Part shown: in pieces, positions 6,495-10,975 of the stretch
How the letters are laid out: every line of letters starts with the position of its first letter
How positions within the stretch are numbered: the first letter of the stretch is position 1
Source of the DNA: Bacteroidales bacterium
Lineage (GTDB): Bacteria > Bacteroidota > Bacteroidia > Bacteroidales > UBA932
Assembly (NCBI GenBank): GCA_017615135.1
Contig: JAGAAU010000051.1
Coordinates: 1 to 10,975, forward strand
Direction of reading: 5' to 3'
DNA length: 10,975 bases
Made by a program: the position numbers and the translations under genes
Notes under the pieces: model-generated
Databases searched by the model: none
Told to the model about the DNA's origin: nothing
Seen by the model: the letters and a program-made list of their open reading frames with translations, nothing else

Positions 6495-8540
6495 ATGATC
6501 AAGAAGAGTTTTATTATCCTCGCCATGGCGGCGACGCTCGCATGCGGCAAGATTGCGGGCGATCCGGAGCTTCCCGGCACCGCGCCGGACAACAGCTCCG
6601 TTACCACGGAAAAATGGTGGGCCCTGGGTACTCTTCCGGTATCCATGAAGCCAGCAAACGGCCACGGCAACAGCGTAAAGGCAGATTTCTCCCCGTCCAA
6701 GACCTATCTCGAAATGAACGGCGAGGAAACCTTCGCTTCGGTGATATGGACCGCGGGAGACGAGTTCAACATGTTCGGGTGCAACGAATCAGGGCAATGG
6801 TACCGCGCCCCATACACAACCGACAACGGCGGCCCCGACGCAGAATTCTATTCCAACTACGGAGTCCCTTCCCCCTGCTACAGCATTTACCCGGGCATTA
6901 CCAAACTGGGCAGTTATGATGGGAATGTCCTCTTTGGGGTAAATATCCCCACAACCCAATGGGCCGTAGCCGGTGACATCGTGGACGGATTGAACATCTC
7001 ATACGCATACAGTGAAGAACAGACCACCGACCTCCACTTTCAGAACATGCTGGCACTGCTGCGCTTCCGCCTGAGCGGGGAACTTGTGTCTTCGGTGGGA
7101 AAGATTACGCTGAAATGCCCGTCCGACATTGCCGGCGACACCATCATCGCAGTGGACGAGGAGGGCAACGCTGAAATCACCTGGGACGTCAGATTCGAAG
7201 GAGACGTTGCTTCCCGATCCATTACGCTCGAGGGCAATTTTGTCGCAGGGGATGATTATTATATCGCACTGAGCCCAGGAGTTCAGGACGGTCTGACGAT
7301 GATTTTCTCCGACTGGCAGGGAGCGTCGCTCAAGAAGGTCTCTTTCAACGAGTTCAATTTTACCCGCTCCAGAATCACCGACTTCGGCACTATCGACCTG
7401 GGAGACGAATTTGATGAGACACAGCCCACCTACGAGCCGGTTTTGTATAACGCCGCCACGGTGGAGCACCCCGTGAGCATTGTGGTCATTCCGGACGGAT
7501 TCACCGCCGAGCAGATGGACGATTACACGATTGACGCCCAGATCGGACTGAACGCCCTTTTCAACACCGAACCCTACAAGACCTACAGACACTACTTCAA
7601 CGCATGGATACTGAAGGTGGCGTCCGGAGGTTCCGGGGCCAATGTTACAGACGGTAACGGGAATATAATCACTGCGACCGACTGCTTTTTCGGTTCCAAG
7701 TGGGGAGAAAGTTCCTACGGTGATATGGGCGCCGATGATGATGCAATCTTCAACTTCATAATAAATACCTGCCCCGATATTCTCGACGGCACTCATGACC
7801 TGAGGGAAGTGCCTATCGTTATGATTATCAACGACCCGCGCTACGGAGGCATATGCTGGAACTGGAGCAGCGGCGAAGGTTATGCGATGGTTCCGACTAC
7901 CACCGGCAACCTCTGTTGGGGCTACGCTTCCAAGTGCGCCGCAAGCGACTCGGACCCTTCTGCGGGCATCAGGGACGTTACTGAGGAAGAACGCTCGGAA
8001 CTTGGGGTAAGCGACGGCGACTGGCGCAACGTCCTCATCCACGAATTCGGCGGACACTGCTTCGGGAAACTTGCCGATGAGTACTGGGGAGATTCAGATC
8101 ACGGCGCCGTTACCTCCATCGGGGGCCATAACTGGGGAGTTCCGATGAGCCTCAACATTTCCGCAACCTACAACAATCCGCCATGGCAGGCGGAACTGCT
8201 GGACAGGCTCGACGGACTTACCGCAACCGACGCCCATTACGGGCGCATAGGAGTGTTCCAGGGTGGAGACGGCTCGATCCTGAACCGCTGGCGCAGCGAG
8301 AAAATCAGCTGCATGATAGACAACCGGAGCTATTTTTCCGCTTGGCAGAGAATGCTGATAGTCAAGCGTATCAAGTTGCTGGCGGGGGAAACCTTCGATC
8401 TCGATGAATTCTTCGCTCTGGACAAAACGGACGATCCCGTGCGCGACGCTGTTTCCAGCCCGTCGCCCGTCCGCCGCTCGCCGATAGCCCCCCACCCCGT
8501 TCCCATGCTCCCGCCCATGCGGGTGGTTATGAGTGATTAA
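6495..8540 (+). CDS. Lipoprotein with fimbrillin-like N-terminal domain and M64 (IgA-peptidase family) metallopeptidase domain
   Basis: The product has 681 residues from the ATG at 6495; an upstream in-frame start at 6477 would spoil the signal peptide. Residues 1-17 ([17 protein letters not shown]) are a lipoprotein signal with lipobox LAC and Cys17 as the lipidated residue. Residues about 40-305 resemble fimbrillin-like/Mfa-type beta-sandwiches: [15 protein letters not shown] (81-95), a YPG segment (132-134), IPTTQW (151-156), [16 protein letters not shown] (180-195) and a closing [21 protein letters not shown]. Residues about 315-650 match Peptidase_M64: [15 protein letters not shown] (327-341), [15 protein letters not shown] (359-373), the zinc site [18 protein letters not shown] (513-530) and [13 protein letters not shown] (602-614). 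A Pro/Ser/Arg-rich tail follows. The expected location is cell-envelope or surface anchored, cleaving extracellular proteins; the substrate is unknown and IgA specificity cannot be assumed. It is convergent with aroD-aroA and shares four bases with it. Confidence 0.88.
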   Translation: MIKKSFIILAMAATLACGKIAGDPELPGTAPDNSSVTTEKWWALGTLPVSMKPANGHGNSVKADFSPSKTYLEMNGEETFASVIWTAGDEFNMFGCNESGQWYRAPYTTDNGGPDAEFYSNYGVPSPCYSIYPGITKLGSYDGNVLFGVNIPTTQWAVAGDIVDGLNISYAYSEEQTTDLHFQNMLALLRFRLSGELVSSVGKITLKCPSDIAGDTIIAVDEEGNAEITWDVRFEGDVASRSITLEGNFVAGDDYYIALSPGVQDGLTMIFSDWQGASLKKVSFNEFNFTRSRITDFGTIDLGDEFDETQPTYEPVLYNAATVEHPVSIVVIPDGFTAEQMDDYTIDAQIGLNALFNTEPYKTYRHYFNAWILKVASGGSGANVTDGNGNIITATDCFFGSKWGESSYGDMGADDDAIFNFIINTCPDILDGTHDLREVPIVMIINDPRYGGICWNWSSGEGYAMVPTTTGNLCWGYASKCAASDSDPSAGIRDVTEEERSELGVSDGDWRNVLIHEFGGHCFGKLADEYWGDSDHGAVTSIGGHNWGVPMSLNISATYNNPPWQAELLDRLDGLTATDAHYGRIGVFQGGDGSILNRWRSEKISCMIDNRSYFSAWQRMLIVKRIKLLAGETFDLDEFFALDKTDDPVRDAVSSPSPVRRSPIAPHPVPMLPPMRVVMSD

Positions 8541-10519
8541 CGGAATTCTTCCAGAAACTCAGGGAATGATTTGGCAACACAGTCTGTGTCGTCAATTTCT
8601 ACGGGGGCGTCTGCGCCGAGCGCCGCTACCATGAGAGCCATGACCATGCGATGGTCGTGGAAGGAGCTGTAAGCTCCGCCCTTGAGCAGGCGGCCATTCA
8701 GGATACGGGAGCAGAGATTTTCTCCGCGAATGGTCATTTCGTCTCCTTCTACGCTTACAGGTACTCCCATTCTGCTGAGCGTTTCTTCTATGGCGCTTGC
8801 CCTGTCGCATTCCTTGCCGCGCAGGCGCCTGACTCCGCGCAGCCTTGTTTCGCCTTCGCAGAAGGCTGCCAGCACTGAAACTATGGGGAAAAGGTCCGGG
8901 CAGTTGTTAAGGTCTGCGCTAAACCCTTCCAGAGGGCCCTTGCTGACGCAGATATCGTCTCCGTTTTCGCTTGATGAAAGGCTGGCTCCGGCGTCTACAA
9001 GGATGTCGCAGATGGCCAGGTCGGCCTGGAGCGACGCGGAATCCAGTCCCTGGATTTCCGCGCTGCCGAACACGGCACCGGCCGCCAGGAAATTGGCGGC
9101 CGCGCTCCAGTCGGCCTCCAGGTCCATGTCCGTGGCTTTGTAACGCTGACCTCCCTTGATATGGAACCGTATTGTGTTACAGGCAGACCAGTCCCCTTCC
9201 TCTATCATCTCGGAGTCTCCCTCCATCTCACTGCCTATCGTAACACCAAAAGCCTTCAGCACATCTGCGGTGATGAACATATAGGGGATGCTTCTGGGCT
9301 CGTCGATAACGAGCCTGGAATTCTTGTCGCCAAGGGGCAGCGCCATCATCAGGCCCGATATCAGCTGGGATCCGCCCTTCCCGGAAATCTGAGCCGTACC
9401 GCTGATCAGCGGCCCTTTTACGGTAAGGGGCAGCCTTGGCTGAGCCCCGGTTTCGTCAGACTTTATCATCGTGCCGAAGGAAGCCATTATGCCGGCTGCG
9501 CCATCCATGGGCCGTGCCCTCAACTGCTCCCCTCCGTCTATACGTACGGTCCCGTCCTTTGCCAGCTGGGCGGCAACGGGTATTGCAAGTCTGGCCAGCA
9601 GCCCGGAATTTCCGGTATACAGTTTATCGACAGAAAGTTTCGTTCTGCCATCGGCCGCAATGCCTTTTATGGTTAAGGTGCTGCCGCGACGGACTTTTGC
9701 TCCAAGAGCCTTGGCCAGTTCTATCGCGGCTTCAGAGTCCTCGCAGGGGCTGTATCCGCGCAGATGCGAGGTTCCGTCGGCAAGGGTGGCTGCCAGTATC
9801 GCCCTCTGGGCAAAACTCTTGGATGCCGGCATTTGCAGGGAATTCCGGAAGAAGGAAGGCCGGTCTCCGTAGATGGCTTTGTGCATTTCGTTTACACCCC
9901 ATTGCCCCGGAGCCGTGGCCTCGTTCTCGGCGTAAGCGGCATAGGTGAAGGGGGCGCCGCGCCGCAGGCAATCCAGACGGCTGTTCCTGCCGGCTTCTCC
10001 CATTCCAAAGGCCAGCAGCTTTCCTCTCTGAACCCCGGGCTTGTCGTATAGGGAGAGGATGCGGGCGGCATCGGCGGCGTTCTTGCAGAGGCAGACTATC
10101 TTAACCACAGCGGCCCCGTAGCGGACGCAGCGCTCGTAGTACATTTCCAGGGTGGAGAAATCGGGAGTGCCGCTGAAGTTGTGCCAGGAACGGATAAGTT
10201 CCGCTCCGTATTCGTGGCAGAATTCCCGGCAGCGGCGGCTGAAACGCGAGGGAGCCCCAACCTCCAGGTCGGCGTAACGCGCACCTGCGGCAACTGCGGT
10301 CTCCATCTTCTGCATCGCCTCCTGCCACGCTTCTTCCGCATCGCCCTCAACCCTGCAGGTGGCTATCAGGGGCTTGTCGGTCTCGGAAAACACTATTTCA
10401 ATGTCTTCAAGGCTCAGCGGGCAGAGATCCAGACGAATTTCGGCCATCTCCACAAAAGGGTCCTGGAGTATCTCCAGTATCTCCTCCCTTGTCTTATGCT
10501 GCAGGCTGGTACAAATCAT
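8537..10519 (-). CDS. aroDA: Fused type I 3-dehydroquinate dehydratase - EPSP synthase (AroD-AroA)
   Basis: One 660-residue frame carries two shikimate-pathway enzymes. Residues 1-220 are a type I dehydroquinase barrel (3-dehydroquinate to 3-dehydroshikimate by a Schiff base): EIRLD (27-31), CRVEGD (55-60), YADLE with Glu86, SWHNFSGTP with His113, VVKIVCLCKN with Schiff-base Lys140, SRL (180-182) and ATAPGQ (201-206). Residues about 226-660 are EPSP synthase (shikimate-3-phosphate plus phosphoenolpyruvate): PASKSFAQRA (231-240), GNSGLLAR (303-310), RPMDG (336-340), GKGGSQLISGLMM (380-392), IPYMFITADVLKAFGV (411-426), NNCPDLFP (538-545, expected catalytic Asp542), KECDR (569-573, Glu570) and DHRMVMAL (622-629). 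Both halves are near full length with catalytic residues kept, so both should work. The Thr of the usual GNxGTxxR motif is Leu307 here. The ATG overlaps the aroB stop (ATGA, 10516-10519). Confidence 0.95.
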   Translation of the reverse strand: MICTSLQHKTREEILEILQDPFVEMAEIRLDLCPLSLEDIEIVFSETDKPLIATCRVEGDAEEAWQEAMQKMETAVAAGARYADLEVGAPSRFSRRCREFCHEYGAELIRSWHNFSGTPDFSTLEMYYERCVRYGAAVVKIVCLCKNAADAARILSLYDKPGVQRGKLLAFGMGEAGRNSRLDCLRRGAPFTYAAYAENEATAPGQWGVNEMHKAIYGDRPSFFRNSLQMPASKSFAQRAILAATLADGTSHLRGYSPCEDSEAAIELAKALGAKVRRGSTLTIKGIAADGRTKLSVDKLYTGNSGLLARLAIPVAAQLAKDGTVRIDGGEQLRARPMDGAAGIMASFGTMIKSDETGAQPRLPLTVKGPLISGTAQISGKGGSQLISGLMMALPLGDKNSRLVIDEPRSIPYMFITADVLKAFGVTIGSEMEGDSEMIEEGDWSACNTIRFHIKGGQRYKATDMDLEADWSAAANFLAAGAVFGSAEIQGLDSASLQADLAICDILVDAGASLSSSENGDDICVSKGPLEGFSADLNNCPDLFPIVSVLAAFCEGETRLRGVRRLRGKECDRASAIEETLSRMGVPVSVEGDEMTIRGENLCSRILNGRLLKGGAYSSFHDHRMVMALMVAALGADAPVEIDDTDCVAKSFPEFLEEFR

Positions 10520-10975
10520 AGGTCTTGAATGGAGACTTTGCCTATTTTTTCAATAAACACGAACTTGACCTTACCGCCTTCGGCTTTTTTGTCTTTTCTC
10601 ACCGCTTCGTCAAGCATGTCTTCCGGGCAGGGCAGGTCTACAGGGAGTCCACATCTGCGGAAATCGTCGCGCAGCTTGCTCTCGAGCCCGAGTTCGGAGA
10701 TTCCGCGCCTCTCTGAAAGTGCGGCGGCTTTGATTATTCCCACCGCAACGGCCTCTCCGTGCGTAAGCGGCGCCTCTTCGCCGTTCGTGTGCTGGTACCA
10801 CTCAATAGCGTGCCCGTAGGTGTGCCCAAGGTTCAGCACGCGCCTGGGCCCCTTTTCAAACTCGTCCTTCTCTACTATTCCGGCTTTGATTTTGGCGGCT
10901 TTAATTATGAGATCTTCATAATTTTCGGGCTTTCTGGTTTGGGTGGACAGCACATCGACAGCCTGTTCGTACAGC
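10516..10975 (-). CDS. aroB: 3-dehydroquinate synthase (AroB), C-terminal part; N-terminus beyond window
   Basis: AroB converts DAHP to 3-dehydroquinate, the second shikimate step, using NAD and a divalent metal. The 152 residues visible are the C-terminal metal-binding domain. VLNLGHTYGHAIEWYQ and LTHGEAVAVGIIKAAAL carry the conserved metal-site histidines (HTYGHAIE and HGEA), and a KADEAVRKDKK-like basic helix with KVKFVFIEKIGKV closes the domain (the visible helix reads DEAVRKDKKAEGGKVKF). The frame is open through the right edge: codons before the GTG at 10953 read YEQAVDVLS and are AroB-like, so that GTG is an internal valine and not the start. The stop overlaps the aroD-aroA start (ATGA), so the two are one transcription unit supplying steps 2, 3 and 6 of the pathway. 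The metal ligand glutamate and NAD-binding domain lie outside the window. Confidence 0.95.
   Translation of the reverse strand, partial: LYEQAVDVLSTQTRKPENYEDLIIKAAKIKAGIVEKDEFEKGPRRVLNLGHTYGHAIEWYQHTNGEEAPLTHGEAVAVGIIKAAALSERRGISELGLESKLRDDFRRCGLPVDLPCPEDMLDEAVRKDKKAEGGKVKFVFIEKIGKVSIQDL

Noticed and set aside
6312..6665. N-terminal extension of SufB to an upstream ATG at 6665
   Set aside because: The added 118 residues are not SufB-like, run through the promoter region and lie antisense to the small ORF and lipoprotein signal peptide; the 6311 start gives normal family length.
6999..8057. A 352-codon minus-strand frame opposite the M64 gene
   Set aside because: The plus-strand frame carries a lipobox, fimbrillin-like and M64 motifs; the antisense translation looks like a shadow with no family features.
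8450..8540. Pro/Ser/Arg-rich tail of the M64 protein as a sign of a late frameshift
   Set aside because: I could not find a better continuation in the other frames, and the tail leads exactly to a stop shared with the convergent gene, so it is more likely a natural low-complexity C-terminus.

Overview
The window looks like a compact chromosomal segment from a Bacteroidales-type bacterium, probably gut-associated. The signs are a DUF5686/carboxypeptidase-regulatory outer-membrane protein, a fimbrillin-like lipoprotein joined to an M64 peptidase, a TAnnTTTG promoter element, no clear Shine-Dalgarno sequences, and a fairly high GC content for the order (as in Rikenellaceae or related uncultured lineages). 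I cannot fix the genus. I see no tRNA, rRNA, CRISPR array, insertion sequence or phage gene. Coding density is close to complete.

Left block (1-6311, minus strand, read right to left): one tightly packed run, sufB - pnuC-like - sufC - sufD - ispE - DUF5686 protein (cut by the left edge). Every junction is a 3-nt gap or an overlap of 4 or 8 nt, so this is almost certainly one translationally coupled operon. It joins Fe-S cluster scaffold assembly (SufBCD) with a vitamin-precursor transporter, an isoprenoid (MEP pathway) kinase and an outer-membrane biogenesis-type protein. The SufD is only about half the usual length, and the membrane transporter sits between sufB and sufC; both are unusual.

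Middle block (6312-8540, plus strand): a short divergent promoter region, then a previously easy-to-miss 47-codon ORF with a GTG start (6350-6493). It ends one base before the start of a 681-residue lipoprotein made of a fimbrillin-like N-terminal half and a Peptidase_M64 (IgA-peptidase family) C-terminal half.

Right block (8537-10975, minus strand): the 3' part of aroB followed, with an ATGA overlap, by a fused aroD-aroA gene. The pair supplies steps 2, 3 and 6 of the shikimate pathway. The M64 gene and the aroD-aroA gene converge and share a palindromic TTAA, so both TAA stops are read from the same four bases on opposite strands.

The observations I rate highest are the small GTG-start ORF, the fimbrillin-like/M64 fusion, the half-length SufD, the PnuC-like gene inside the suf operon, and the AroD-AroA fusion with an altered phosphoenolpyruvate-site motif.
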